The notes beneath the pieces are model-generated. The model worked only from the letters and a program-made list of their open reading frames with translations. It made no database searches and was not told where the DNA came from. Positions 1 through 16,820 of a DNA stretch of 64,000 nt are shown one piece after another. The stretch covers positions 150,219 to 214,218 of the forward strand of contig SZWC01000546.1 in NCBI GenBank assembly GCA_023375785.1. Reading direction: 5' to 3'. Numbering within the stretch: position 1 is the stretch's first letter; each line of letters starts with the position of its first letter. The DNA comes from Penium margaritaceum (lineage: Eukaryota > Streptophyta > Zygnematophyceae > Desmidiales > Peniaceae). The position numbers were made by a program, and so were the translations under genes.

Positions 1-176
1 CCGGATACTCAAGGACACCTTAAAAAAAAGCCACATATTTCCAGCTGATATCCACATCCGGATGTATCCGGATGTATCCGGATATCCTTCTAAGTTGTTT
101 TCCAGGTACTATCCGCTATCCGGATACTGGACGGATAGTGCGGATACCCCGGATAGCGGATACGTTTTTCTCATGC
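1..176 (+). mobile_element. Right part of a TATCCG-rich inverted-repeat element (copy 0, cut by window edge)
   Basis: The first 176 bases match the right-hand part of the complete copies at 14777, 19605, 23010 and 27233. They share the 'ccagctgatatccacatccg' stretch, the run of ATCCGGAT palindromes, and the terminal TTCTCATGC at 168-176. The left part lies outside the window. Immediately after it comes the same satellite sequence that follows the other copies, including the irregular 'cacttcaatcacactt' unit. That shared flank indicates common descent by array amplification rather than separate insertion. No protein is encoded. Confidence 0.75.
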
Positions 177-3100
177 ATACCTACACGCACTTACACGAAT
201 TTACATGCACTTCAATCACACTTACACGCACTTACATGCACATACATGTACTTACACGCACTTACACACACTTAGACGCACTTACACACACTTACACGCA
301 CTTACACGTACTTACACGCACTTATACGCACTTACACGCACTTACACACACTTACACAAGACTACACCCACTTTAACTGCAGTTACATGCACCTACACAC
401 ACTTACACGAACTTACACATACTTCCACGCACTTACACGCACTTACACACACTTACATGAATTTAAACTGCACTTACACGTACTTACATATACTTACACG
501 CACTTACATGCACTTACTTGTACTTTTAGTACTTACACGCACTTACACGCACTTACACGCACATATATATACTTACACGCACTTACACGCACTTACACAT
601 ACTTACACGTACTTACATGCACTTACACTCACTTATACGAACTTAAACTGCACTTACTCACACTTACATGCACTTACACGCTCTTACACGTACTCACAGG
701 CACTAACACGCACTTACACGCACTTATATACATTTACACACACTTACACGCACTTACACGCACTTACACGCACTTACACATACTTACAAGCACATACACG
801 CACTTACACCTACTTACACGTACTTACACGCACTTACACACACTTACACGAACTTACATTCACTTACACAAACTAACACGTACTTTCACACACTTACACG
901 TACTTGCACGTACTTATATGTACTTTTAGCTTTTTCATGTACTTACACACACTTACACGCACTTACACGCACTTACACACACTTCCACATACTTACACGG
1001 ACTTACACGCACTTATACGCACTTACACAAACTTACATTCACTTACACGAACTTACACATACTTACACGTACTTACACACACTTACACATACTTAAACGC
1101 ACTTACATGCACTTACACGCACTTACACATACTTACACATGCTTACACACACTTACACACACTTCCATGTACTTACACGTACTTATACAGACTAACATGC
1201 ACTTACACACACTTACACGTACTTATACGTACTTAAATGTACTTACACACACGTACACGCACTTATACGTACTTATACACACTTACACGCACTTACACGC
1301 ACTTACACGCACTTACACATACTTACACGCACTTACAGGAACGTACACGTACTTACACAAACTAACACGTACTTACACGCGCTTACACTTACTTACACGC
1401 ACTTATATGCACGTACACGCAGTTACATGCAATTATACGCACTTGCACGTACTTATACATACTTACACGCACTTACACACACTTATACGTACTTACACGC
1501 ACTTACACGCACTTACACATACTTGCACGCACTTACACGCACTTACACAAGCTTACAGGCACTTACACACACGTATACGCACATACACACACTTACATGC
1601 ACTCAAACGCACTTACACGCACTTACACGCTCTTACACGCTATGATATGACCTTGCACATACTTATACACACTTACACGCATTTACACATACTTACGCAA
1701 ACGTACATGCAATTACACGTACTGACACGCACTTACACACACTTACACGCACCTATACAAACTTACACATACTTACATGCACTTACACGCACTTACACGC
1801 ACTTACACGCACTTACACACACTTACATGCACTTAAACGCACTTACATGTACTTACACGCACTTACATGCACTTACACGCACTTACACGCACTTACACGC
1901 ACTTACACACACTTACATGCACTTAAACGCACTTACATGTACTTACACGCACTTACATGCACTTATACACACTTACACGCACTTGTACGCTTTTACACAC
2001 ACTTACACGCACTAACACGCACTTACACATACTTACACGTACTTACACGTACTTACACACACTTACACGTACTTATACGCACTTACACGCACTTACACAT
2101 ACTTACACGTACTTACACGTACTTACACACACTTACACGTACTTATACGCACTTACACGCACTTACACATACGTGTACGTACTTACACGCACTTACACAA
2201 ACTTACATACACTTAAATCACACTTACACGCACTTATATGCACTTACACGCACTTACATGCACTTACACATACTTACACATACTTACACTCACTTACATG
2301 CACTTGCACGCACTTACACACAATTACACGCACTTACACGCATTTATACGCACTCACATGCACTTACACACACTTACACGCACCTACACGTACCTACACG
2401 CACTTACACGCAGTTACATAAACTTACACGTACTTACACACACTTACAAACACACATACACACACTAACACGTACTTGCACGCACTTACACACACTTACA
2501 CGCACTTACACATACTTACGCACACTTACGCGTACATAGTTGTACTTACACTTACTTACACGCACGTAGACACACTTACACGCTTTTATATGAACTTCCA
2601 CAAAATTACACCCACTTAAACTGCACTTACACGCACTTTCACGCACTTAGACGTACTTATACACACTTACACGCACTTACACGCACTTACACGCACTTAT
2701 ATGCACTTACACGCACTTATACGCAGTTACACGCACTTACACAAACTTACACATACTTACACGCACTTACATGCACTTACACGCACTTACTCGCACGTAC
2801 GTGCACTTACACACACTTACATGGACTTACACGCAGTTACAGGCACTTACACGCACTTACATACACTTACATGCACTTACATTCACTTACACGCACTTAC
2901 ATGCACTTACACACACTTACACGCTTTAACACACACTTATACGCACTAACAGACACTTACATGCACCTATACGTACTTACATGCACTTACACGCACTTAC
3001 ACACATTTACACGCACTTATACACACTTATACGCACTTACACGCACTTCTACATACTAACATGCACTTACACGAACTTACTCATACTTACACCACACTTA

Positions 3101-5129
3101 CATGAACTTACACATACTTACACGTACGTACACGCACGTACATGCACTTACATGCACTTAGACGCATTTACACGCACTTACACGCACTTACATGCACTTA
3201 CACACACTTACACGCACTTACACATACTTACACACACTTATATGCACTTACACACACTTACACACACTTACACATACGTACACGCACCTACACACACTTA
3301 CACGCACTTACATGCACTTATACGCACTTACACGCACTTACACACACTTACATGCGCTAACATGCACTTATCAGCACTTGCACGCACATACACGTACTTA
3401 TACGCACTTACACGCACTTACACATACTTCCATATACTTACACACACTTACATACACTTACGTACACTTAGACGCACATACACGTACTTACACGCACTTA
3501 TACGCACTTACACAGACTTAAACTGCACTTACACGCACATATTCACACTTATACATACTTACACGCACTTACACGCACTTACACGCACTCACACGCACTC
3601 ACAGAAACTTTAACCGCACTTACACGCCATTACACACACTTACACGCACTTACATGCACTTACAAGCATTTACACGCACTTACACAAACTTACACGTACT
3701 TACATGTACTTACACGCACTTACACGTACTTATACGCAATTACACACACTTACACACACTTATACACACTTACACGCACTTACACGTACTTACACGTACC
3801 TACACGCACTAACATGCACTTACACGCACTTACAAGTACTTACACGCACTTACACGTACTTATACGCTTTTACATACACTTACACGCAATAACACGCACT
3901 TACATGCACTTACACGCACTTATACGTACTTATATGCAATTATACGCACTTACATGCACTTACACACACTTACATACACTTATACGTACTAACACACACT
4001 TACACGCATCTACACCACACTTATACGCACTTTCACACACTTGCACGCACTTATACACACTTACACTTACTTATACGCACTTATACGCACTTATACGTAC
4101 TTACACGCACTTACATGCACTTACATGCACTTAGACGCACTTATACATACTTACACGCACTTACACGCACTTACACGCACATACACGCACTTACACGCAC
4201 TTACACGCACTTATACGTACCTACACGCACTTATATGCACTTACACACACTTACATGCACGTACTTACACACACTTACACAAATGTACATTCACTTACAC
4301 ATACGTACACGTAATTTCACGCACTTACACGCACTTACACGTACTTACACACATTTACACATACTTATATGCACTTACACGCACTTACACACACTTACAC
4401 GCACTTACACGCACTTATACTCACTAACACGCACTTACACGAACTGACAGTCACTTCTACGAACTTACACGTACTTAAGCATACTTACTCGTACTTACAC
4501 GCACTTACACGGACTTACACGCACTTACACATACTTACACGCACTTACACGAACTTACACGCACTTACACGTATGTACACGCACTTACATGTACTTACAT
4601 GCACTTATATGCAGTTACACGTGCTTACATGCACATACACGCACTTATATGCACTCACATGCACTTACTTGCACTAACAAATACTTACACGTACTTACAG
4701 GCACCTAAACGAACTTACACACACTTACACGCACTTACACGCACGTACACGCACTTACACACACTCAGAGGAACTTACATGCACTTACAAAAACTTACAC
4801 GTACTTATACGCACTTACACGCACTTACACGCACTTACACGTACTTTCTTGCACTTACACGCATTTACACGCACTTTCACGCACTTATAAGTACTTACAC
4901 GCACATATACACACTCGTACAAACTTACACGCACTTGCACACACTTACACGCACTTACATGCACTAAAACATACTAACACGCACTTACACGCATTAACAC
5001 ACACTTACACAAACTTACACACACTTACACACACTTACACGCACGTACACACACTTACATGCACGTATACGCACTTATACATACGTCCACGTACTCACAC
5101 GCACTTACACACACTTACACGCACTTGTA

Positions 5130-5510
5130 CATACTTACACACACTTACACATACTTACACGCACTTACATGCACAAACACGCACTTACACACACTTATAC
5201 ATACTTACACGTACTTACACGCACTTACATACACTTACATGCATTTACATGCACTTACACATACTTACACGCACTTATACGCACTGTCACTCACTTTTAG
5301 CACTTACACACACTTACACGCACTTACACATACTTACACACACTTACACATACTTACACGCACTTACATGCACAAACACGCACTTACACACACTTATACA
5401 TACTTACACGTACTTACACGCACTTACATACACTTACATGCATTTACATGCACTTACACATACTTACACGCACTTATACGCACTGTCACTCACTTTTAGC
5501 ACTTACACAC
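5130..5510 (+). repeat. 199-bp tandem duplication within the satellite
   Basis: Two near-identical blocks share rare marker monomers: 'gcacaaacac' near 5171 and 5370, 'gcactgtcac' at 5281 and 5480, and 'cacttttagc' just after each. The offset of 199 bp is twenty monomers minus one base, which is the missing base of the 9-mer 'actt-ttagc'. This is a recent segmental duplication inside the array. Confidence 0.85.
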
Positions 5511-8500
5511 ACTTACACGCACTTACACAAACGTACACGTACTTACACACACCTACACTCAATTACACGAACTTAAACCGCACTTATACGCACTTGTATG
5601 CCCTTACACGCTCTTACATGCACTCACACGCACTAACGCGCACTTACACACAAGTACACGCACTTTCATGCACTTACACACACTTTTACACACTTACATG
5701 CACTTACACACACGCACTTATACGCACTTACACGCACTTACATGCACTTTCACACACTTACACGAACTTACATTCACTTACATAAACTTACACATACTTA
5801 CATGCACATACACGCACTTACATGCACTTACACGCATTTACGCACACTTATTCGCACTTACACGTACTTATACGCACTTACATGTACTTGCACGCACTTA
5901 CACGAACTGACAGTCACTTACACAAACTTACACGTACTCACACGTACTTACACGTACTTACACGCACTTAAACGCACTTACACGCACTTAAACACACTTA
6001 CACACACTTACACGTACTTACACATACTTGCACGCACTTACACGCACTTACACGCACTTAAACACACTTACACACACTTACACGTACTTACACATACTTG
6101 CACGCACTTACACGCACTTACACACACTTACACACACTTACACACACTTTCACACATTTACACATACTTACACACACTTACACGCACTTACACGTACTTA
6201 CTTATACTTACACGTACTTACACATACTTACATGCACTTACACGCACTTACACGCACTTACACACACTTACACGTACTTACACGCACTTACACGCATTTA
6301 CACGCACTTACACACACTCACAGGAACTTACATGCACTTACACGAACTTACACGTACTTATACGCACTTACACACACTTACACGCACTTACACGCAAGTT
6401 CTTGCACTTACACGTACTTAAACGCACTTACACGCACTTACACGAACTTACACGCATTTACACACACTTTCACGCACATACACGCACTTACACACACTGA
6501 CACGTACTTACATACACTTACACGCACTAAAACATACTTACACATACTTACACGCACTCACACGCACTCACATGCACTTACACGCACTTACACGCATTAA
6601 TACGAACTTATACACACTTACACGTACTTACACACACTTATACGCACTTACATATACTAACACGCACTTACACATACTTACACACACTTACACGTACTTG
6701 CACGCACTAACACACACTTACATGCACTTACATGCACTTACATGCACTTACGCGTACTTACACACACTTACACGCTTTTACACGCACTAATATACACGTA
6801 TACACACTTACACACACTTACATACACTTATACACACTTACACTTACACGCACTTACATGCACTTACACATACGTATACACATTTTTACGCACTTATACA
6901 CACTTACACAAACTTACACGCACTTAGACCATACTTACATGCACTTACATGCACTTACACGCACTTAAACGCACTTATACACACTCATATGTACTTACAC
7001 ACACTTACAGGCACCTACATGCACCTACACACACTTACACGTACTTACATGCTCTTACACGCACTTACAGATACTTACATGCACTTACACGCACTTATAC
7101 GTACTGGCACACACTTACATGCACTTATACACACTTACACATACTTACACACACTTATACACACATACACACACTTACACGTACTTACACGTACTTACAC
7201 GAACATACACAAAGTTACATCCACGTAAACTGCAATTTTACGCACTTACACGCACTTACACACACTTACATGAATTTAAACTGCACTTACACGCACTTAC
7301 ATGCACTTACATGCACTTACATGCACTTACACGCACTTTTAGCACTTACACGCACTTACACGTACTTACACGCACTTACACGTACTTACACACACTTACA
7401 CGAACTTACACATACTTACACGTACTTACACGCACTTACACTCACTTACATGAACTTAAACTGCACTTACACACATTTACATGCACTTACACGCTCTTAC
7501 ACGTACTCACACGTACTAACACGCACTTACACGCACTTATACATACATACATGCACTTACACGCACTTGCACGCACTTACACGCACTTACACATACTTAC
7601 ACGCACTTACACGCACTTACACATACTTACACACACTTACACATACTTACACACACTTACACAAACTTACATTCACTTACACAAACTAACACATACTTAC
7701 ACGCACTTACACGCACTTACACATACTTACACACACTTACACATACTTACACACACTTACACAAACTTACATTCACTTACACAAACTAACACATACTTAC
7801 ACGCACTTACACGTACTTACACGCACTTACATGTACTCACACGCACTTTCATGCACTTACACACACTTACACGCACTTACACACACTTACACGCACTTAC
7901 GCGCACTTACACGCACTTACACGCACTTACACGCACTTACACGAACTTATATTCGCCTACACAAACTTACACATACTTATACGTACTTACACACTTACAC
8001 GTACTTACAGGCACTTACATGCACTTACACACACTTACATACACTTATACGTACTAACACACACTTACATGCATCTACACGACACTTATACGCACATACA
8101 CGGACTTGCACGCACTTATACGTACTTACACTTACTTATACGCACTTATATGCACTTATACGCACTTACACGCACTTACATGCACTTACATGCACTTAGA
8201 CGCACTTACACATACTTACACGCACTTACACACACTTACACGCACGTACACGCACTTACACGCGCTTACACGCACTTATACGTACCTACACGCACTTATA
8301 TGCACTTACACACACTTGCATGCACGTACTTACACACACTTACAAAAACGTACATTTACTTACACATACGTACACATAATTACACGCACTTACACGCACT
8401 TACACGTACTTACACGCATTTACACACACTTATATGCACTTACACACACTTACACACACTTTTACGCACTTACACGCACTTATACTCACTAACACGCACT

Positions 8501-9410
8501 TACACGAACTGACAGTCACTTACACAAACTTACACGTACTTACGCATACTTACACGTACTTACACGCACTTACACGGACTTACACGCACTTACACACATT
8601 TACACGCACTTACACGAACTTACACGCACTTACACATATGTACACGCACTTACATGTACTTACATGCACTTATACGCACTTACACGTGCTTACACGCACA
8701 TACACGCACTTATATGCACTCACATGCACTTACTTGCACTAACAAATACTTACACGTACTTACTGGCACTTAAACAAACTTACACACACTTACACTCACT
8801 TACACGCACGTACACGCACTTACACACACTCACAGGAACTTACATGCACTTACACAAACTTACACGTACTTATACGCACTTACACGCACTTACACGCACT
8901 TACAGGTAGTTTCTTGCACCTACACGCATTTACACGTACTATCACGCACTTATAAGTACTTACACGCACTTACACACACTTATACGAACTTACACGCACT
9001 TACACACACTTACACGCACTTACATGCACTAACACATTCTTACACACACTTACACGCATTAACACACACTTACACAAACGTACACACACGTACACACACT
9101 TACATGCACTTACACGCACTTATACATACGTACACGCACTCACACGCACTTACACACACTTACACTCACTTATACATACTTACACATACTTAAACATACT
9201 TACATGCACTTACACGCACTTACATGCACTAACACGCACTTACACGCACTTATACGTACTTACACGTACTTACACGCACTTACATACACTTACATGCACT
9301 TACATGCACTTACACATACTTACACGCACTTGTACGCACTGTCACTCACTTTTAGCACTTACACACACTTACACGCACTTACACAAACGTACACGTACTT
9401 ACACACACTT

Positions 9411-9690
9411 ACACTCACTTACACGAACTTAAACCGCACTTACACGCACTTGTATGCCCTTACACGCTCTTACATGCACTCACACGCACTAACACGCACT
9501 TACACACACGTACACGCACTTTCATGCACTTACACACACTTATACACACTTACACTCACTTACACGAACTTAAACCGCACTTACACGCACTTGTATGCCC
9601 TTACATGCTCTTACATGCACTCACACGCACTAACACACACTTACACACACGTACACGCACTTTCATGCACTTACACACACTTATACACAC
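9411..9690 (+). repeat. 141-bp tandem duplication within the satellite
   Basis: The irregular string 'aaaccgcac' followed by 'cttgtatgcccttac' occurs at 9431 and again at 9572. The surrounding monomers agree, so the duplication period is 141 bp. The same marker set (gtatgccc, then gctctta, then gcactcacacgcactaac) recurs near 5591, 33650, 51850, 53850 and 55420, marking a larger higher-order repeat family. Confidence 0.8.
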
Positions 9691-12600
9691 TTACACGCAC
9701 TTACACACACACGCACTTATACGCACTTACACGCACTTACATGCACTTTCACACACTTACACGAACTTACATTCACTTACATAAACTTACACATACTTAC
9801 ATGCACATACACGCACTTACATGCACTTACACGCATTTACACACACTTATACGCACTTACACGAACTTTCACGCACTTACATGTACTTACACGCACTTAC
9901 ACAAACTGACAGTCACTTACAAAAACTTACACCTACTCACATGTACTTACACGTACTTACACATACTTACACGCACTTACACGCACTTACACGCACTTAA
10001 ACACACTTACACACACTTACACGTACTTACACATACTTGCACGCACTTACACGCACTTACACGCACTTACACACACTTACACGCACTTACACGCACTTAC
10101 ACGCACTTACACACACTTACACACACTTTCACACATTTACACGTACTTACACACACTTACACGCACTTACACGTACTTACTTGTACTGACACTGCTTACA
10201 CATACTTACATGCACTTACACGCACTTTCACGCACTTACACACACTTACACGCACTTACACGCACTTACACTCATTTACACGCAGTTACACACACTCACA
10301 AGAACTTACATGCACTTACACGAACTTACACGTACTTATACGCACTTACACACACTTACACGCACTTACATGCACGTTCTTGCACTTACACATACTTAAA
10401 CGCACTTACACGCACTTACACGAACTTACACGCATTTACACACACTTTCACGCATTTACACACACTTTCACGCACATATACGCACTTGCACACACTGACA
10501 TGTACTTACACTTACACGCATTTACACATACTTACACATACTTACACGCACTCACACGCACTCACATGCACTTACACGCACTTACACGCATTAATACGCA
10601 CTTATACACACTTACACGTACTTACACACACTTATACGTACTTACATATACTAATACGCACTTACACGTACTTACATACACTTACACGTACTTGCACGCA
10701 CTTACACACACTTACATGCACTTACATGCACTTACATGCACTTACACGTACTTACACAAACTTACACGCTTTTACACGCACTAATATACACGTACACACA
10801 CTTACACACACTTACACACACTTATGCACACTTACACTTACACGCACTTACATGCACTTACACATACGTATACACATTTATACGCACTTATACGCACTTA
10901 CACAAACTTACACGCACTTAAACCACACTTACATGCACTTACATGCACTTACACATACGTATACACATTTATACGCACTTATACGCACTTACACAAACTT
11001 ACACGCACTTAAACCACACTTACATGCACTTACATGCACTTACACACACTTAAACGCACTTATACACACTTATATGTACTTACACACACTTACAGGCACC
11101 TACATGCACCTACACACACTTACACGTACTTACATGCTCTTACACGCACTTACACACACTTACAGGCACCTACATGCACCTACACACACTTACACGTACT
11201 TACATGCTCTTACACGCACTTACAGATACTTACATGCACTAACACGCACTTATACGTACTGGCACACACTTACATGTACTTATACGCACTTACACATACT
11301 TACACACACTTACACACACATACACACACTTACACGTACTTACACGTACTTACACGAACATACACAAAGTTACATCCACGTAAACTGCAATTTTACGCAC
11401 TTACACGTACATGAACACACTTACATGCACTTACACGCACTTACACGCACTTACACGACTTTAAACCGCACTTACGCGCACTTACACACGCTTACAAGCA
11501 CTTACGGTCACTTACATACACTTACACGCACTTACACAAACTTACACGTACTTACACACACTTACACGCACTTACATGCACTTACACGCACTTACACGTG
11601 CTTACATGCACTTACACGTACTTACACGCACTTACACGAACTTACACACACTTACATGCACTTACACGTACTTATACGTACTTCGTTGCACTTACACGCA
11701 CTTACACCCACTTACACGCACTTACACGCACTTACACGCACTTACACGTGCTTACATGCACTTACACGTACTTACACGCACTTACTTGCACTTACACGTA
11801 CTTACACATACTTACACGTACGTACACGCACTTACATGCACTTATACACACTTTCACATACTTACATGCACTTACATGCACTTACACGCACTTACACGAA
11901 CTTAAACTGCACTTACACGCACTTACACGCACTTATACGTACTTATACGTACTTAGACACACTTCTACGCACTTATACGCACTTACACGCACTTACACGT
12001 ACTTACACACACTTACACGCACTTACACGCACTTACACGCACGTACTTTCTTGCACTTACACGCACTTACACGCACTTACATGCACTTACATGCACTTAC
12101 ACGCACTTACACACACTTACATACACTTACACAAACTTACACGTACTTACACGCACTTACATACACTTACAGGAACTTACATGCACTTACACGCACTTAC
12201 ACATACTTTTACACACTTACACGCACTTACACGCACTTATACGCACATACATGCTCTCACACGCTCTTGCACACTCTTACACGCACTTATTCATACTTAC
12301 ATGCACTTACATGCACTTACACGCACTTACACGTACATTCATGCATTTACACGCACTTACACAAACTTACACGCACTTACATGCACTTACACACACTTAC
12401 ACGCACTTACACATACTGACACACACTTACACGCACTTAGACGCACTTTTACATACTTACACGTACTCACCCGTACTCACACATACTTACACGCACTTAC
12501 ACGCACTTACACGCACGTATACGCCCTTCCATGCACTTATTCATACTTACATGTACTTACACATACTTACACGCACTTACACGCACTTACACGCACGTAT

Positions 12601-12766
12601 ACGCCCTTCCATGCACTTATTCATACTTACATGTACTTACACATACTTACACGCACTTACACGCACTTATACGCTTTTACACACACCTACACGCACTAAC
12701 ACGCACTTACACCCACTTGCACACACTTACATGCACTTACACGCACTTACATGCACTTACACATAG

Positions 12767-13073
12767 GCATGCGAACCCGGATATACTCGTCCCTTTTTGG
12801 AGGTATCCGTAATCCGGATATATTCACCAGTCAGGTATCCACTATCCGGATAGTTGCCTCGAATATCCGGATACTTACGGATACTTGCGGATACTTGCAC
12901 TATCCGGAAAGTTCAACGGATAGAATACGGATACATCCGGATACTTGTATGGATACCAGCGGATAGCTCCGGATACTCACGGACACCTTCAGAAAATGCC
13001 ACATATCTCCAGCTGATATCCACATCCGGATACATTCGGATGTATCCGGATATCCTTCTAAGTTGTTTTCCAG
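12767..13073 (+). mobile_element. TATCCG-rich inverted-repeat element, copy 1, right end missing
   Basis: It begins in the same satellite context as the other copies (acacatag-GCATG) and follows their sequence through the 'tatccttctaagttgtt' stretch. It then joins satellite directly after 'ttttccag' at about 13073. The last ~75 bp of the element, including the TTCTCATGC end, are absent. Its left terminus reads GCATGCGAA rather than GCATGAGAA. It is therefore a deletion derivative about 307 bp long. Confidence 0.8.
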
Positions 13074-14776
13074 GCACTTAGACGTACTTATACGTACTTA
13101 CATGCACTTACACACACTTACACGCACCTACACGCACCTACACGCACTTACACGCACTTACATGTACTTACACGTACTTACATGCACTTACACACACTTA
13201 CACGCACCTACACGCACCTACACGCACTTACACGCACTTACATGTACTTACACGTACTTACATACACTTACACACACATACACACACTAACACATAATTG
13301 CACGCACTTACACACACTTACACGTACTTACATGCACTTACGCGCACTTACGCGTACTTAGTTGCACTAACACTCACTTACACGCACTTATACGCACTTA
13401 CACGCACTTAAACGAACTTACACGAAATTACACCCACTTAAACTGCACCTACACGAACTTACACGCACTTTGACGCAAGTATACACACTAACACACACAT
13501 ACACGTACTTACACGCACTTATACAAACTTAAACCACACTTACACGCACTTATACACACTTATATGCACTTACACGTACTTACACGTAGTTACACGCACT
13601 TACATAAACTTACACGTACTTACACGCACTTACATGTACTTATAGGCACTTACTCTCACTTACGTGTACTTACACACACTTACACGTACTTACACACACT
13701 TACACGCACTTACACACATACTTATATGGACTTACATGCACTTGTATGCACTTACACGCACTTACATGTACTTATACACATTTACGTGCTTTTACACACA
13801 CTTATACGCACTAACAGACACACGCACTTATAGGCACTTACACGCACTTACACGCACTTACACACACTTACACGTACTTACACATGCTTACACGCACTTA
13901 CACACACTTCTACATACTAACATGCACTTACACGAACTTACACGCACTTACACCACACTTACATGCACTTACACATACTTACACGCACTTACACCACACT
14001 TACATGCACTTACACATACTTACACGCACTTACACGCACTTACACGCACTTACACGCACTTACACGCACTTAGACCCACTTACACGTACTTACACGTACT
14101 TATATACACTTACACGCACTTACACACACTTACATGCACTTACACGCACTTACATGCACTTACACACACTTACACACACTTACACAAACTTACACGTACT
14201 TACACGCACTTACACACACTAGCACGAACTTACATGTACTTACACACACTTACATATACTCACACACACTTACACGCACTTACACACATTTATACACACT
14301 TACACACTCTCACACGCTCTTGCACGCCCTTACACGCACTTATACATACTTACTTGCACTTACATGCACTTACACACACTTACACATACTTTCACGCATT
14401 TACACGCACTTACACAAACTTACACACACTTACATGTACTTAAAGACACTTACACACACTTACACATACCGACACACACTTACACGCACTTACATGCACT
14501 TACATGCACTTACACGCACTTATACGCACTTATACGCCCTTACATGCACTTATTCATACTTACATGCACTTACACATACTTACACACACTTACACGCATG
14601 TGTACGCACTTACACGCACTTACATGCACTTACACGCACTTACACGCACTTACATGCACTTACACGCACTTACACACACTTACACACACATATATGCTTT
14701 TACACACACTTACACAGCTAACACGCACTTACACCCACTTACACGCACTTACATGCACTTACACGCACTTACACAT
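13074..14776 (+). repeat. 10-bp satellite array, block 2
   Basis: 1.7 kb of ACTTACACGC-family monomers between element copies 1 and 2. It contains a duplication of period 80 at about 13095-13260, marked by paired 'cacgcacctacacgcaccta' strings. From about 13900 onward it parallels 18360-19600, with shared irregular monomers such as 'cacactctcacacgctcttg'. Element copy 2 and its left flank were therefore duplicated together as a unit of about 4.8 kb. No gene is seen. Confidence 0.95.
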
Positions 14777-15157
14777 AGGTATGAGAATCCGGATATATTC
14801 GTCCCTTTTTGGAGGTATCCGCAATCTGGATATATTCACCAATCAGGTATCCGCTATCCAGATAGTTGCCTCAAATATCCAGATACTTACGGATTCTTGC
14901 AGATACTTTCACTATCCGGAAAGTTTAACGGATAGAAGTACGGATACATCCAGATACTTGTATGGATACCAGCGTATACCTCCGGATACTCACTGACACC
15001 TTCAGAAAAAGCCACATATCTCCAGCTGATATCCACATCCGGATACATCCGGATGTATCCGGATATCCTTCTAAGTTATTTTCCAGGGACTATCCGCTAT
15101 CCGGATACTGGACGGATAGTGCGGATACCCCGGATAGCGGATATTGTTTTCTCATGC
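14777..15157 (+). mobile_element. TATCCG-rich inverted-repeat element, copy 2 (complete)
   Basis: 381 bp bounded by GTATGAGAA (14777-14785) and TTCTCATGC (15149-15157). The other complete copies have GCATGAGAA on the left, so the left end differs by one base here. The interior is packed with TATCCG and CGGATA hexamers in both orientations, many fused into the palindrome TATCCGGATA. There is no transposase and no convincing ORF. Terminal inverted repeats plus dense subterminal motifs on both strands are typical of small non-autonomous DNA transposons, for example hAT-like ones. The family assignment is inference. Confidence 0.7.
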
Positions 15158-16820
15158 ATACGTATACGCACTTACATGATCTTACACACACTTCAAACAC
15201 ACTTACACGCACTTACATGCACTTACATGCACTTACACGTACTTACACGCACTTAGACGCACTTAGACGCACTTACACGCACTTACACGTACTTACACGC
15301 ACTTACACACACCTACACGCACTTACACACACTTACATGAACTTACACAAAACTACACCCACTTTAACTGTACTTACACGCACCTACACACACTTACACA
15401 CACTTACACATACTTACAAGCACTTATACGCACTTACACACACTTACATGAGTTTAAACTGCACTTACACACGCTTACATACACTTACACGTACTTACAT
15501 GCACTTACACGCACTTTTAGCACTTACACACACTTACACATACTTACACGCACTTACACGTACTTACACGCACTTACACACACTTACACACACTTACACG
15601 TACTTACACGCACTTACACTCACTTACACAAACTTAAACTGTACTTACACATACTTACATGCACTTAGATGCTCTTACACGTACTCACACGTACTAACAC
15701 GCAGGTACACGTACTTATACACACTTACATGCACTTACACGCATTTACATGTACTTACACGCACTTACACATACTTACACGCACTTACACGTATTTACAC
15801 ATACTTACACGCACTTACATGCACTTACACACACTTACACGAACTTACATTCACTTACACGAACTTATACATACTTACACGTACTTACACATACTTACAC
15901 GTACTTACACGCACTTACATGCACTTACATGCACTTACACGTACTTGCACGTACTTACACACACTTACACACAGTTCCATGCACTTACACGTACTTACAC
16001 ACACTATTATGCACTTACACACACTTACACATACTTATACGTACTTACATATACTTACACACGTGTACACGCACTTACACACACTTACACGCACTTACAC
16101 GCACATACATGCACTTACACATACTTACACGCACTTACAGGACCTAACACATACTTACACGAACTAACACATACTTACACGCGCTTACACATACTTACAC
16201 GCACTTACATGCACGTAAACGCAGTTACATGCAGTTACACGTACTTACACGTACTTATACATACTTATACGCACTTTCTTGTACTTACACGCACTTACAC
16301 GCACTTACACGCACTTACACGCACTTACACGCACTTACACGAACTTACAGAAACTTACATGCACTTACACGCACATACACACACTTACATGCACTTACAC
16401 GAACTTACACGCACTTACACACTCTTACACGCTCTGATACGACCTTACACGCACTTACACATAATTACATGCACTTACACGTACTTACATGCACTTACAC
16501 ATACTTACACGCATTTACACGTACTTACACAAACGTACACGCACTTACACGTACTTACACGCACTTACACACTCTTACACGCTCTGATACGACCTTACAC
16601 GCACTTACACATAATTACATGCACTTACACGTACTTACATGCACTTACACATACTTACACGCATTTACACGTACTTACACAAACGTACACGCACTTACAC
16701 GTACTGACACACATTTACATACATTTACATGCACTTATACAAACTTGTACGTACTTACACGCACTTACACATACTTACACGCACTTATACGCACTTACAC
16801 GCACTTACATGCACTTACAC

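Larger units (their letters stand above)
177..12766 (+). repeat. 10-bp satellite array, block 1 (ACTTACACGC family)
   Basis: About 12.6 kb of head-to-tail 10-bp monomers with consensus ACTTACACGC. The commonest variants are ACTTACATGC, ACTTACACAC, ACTTACACGT and ACTTATACGC. Irregular 11-mers (actt-aaactgc-actt or actt-aaaccgc-actt) and 9-mers (actt-ttagc-actt, e.g. near 5292, 5491, 7337 and 9351) shift the 10-bp phase. Local tandem duplications include about 5130-5510 (period 199), 7670-7800 (about 110), 9411-9690 (141), 10840-11030 (91), 11081-11230 (70) and 12480-12650 (80). The open frames here merely translate the repeat. I see no gene. Confidence 0.97.

Noticed and set aside
10210-12699. 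Very long + strand open frames (up to 829 codons) encoding histidine/threonine-rich THLHALTRTY repeats
   Set aside because: The 10-bp monomer has no stop in any + frame and all three frames give the same cyclic ten-residue string. Overlapping long frames exist everywhere in the array, with ATGs coming only from the ACATGC variant and stops only from ctaac, cttag or cttaa variants. There is no conserved start, domain or codon bias.
12764-15160. Protein-coding frames through the TATCCG elements (for example 12854-13081 and 14962-16167)
   Set aside because: The frames are hexamer translations (SGY, RIL, DTS type) that run straight into satellite. Coding potential is explained by the repeated TATCCG/CGGATA motif.
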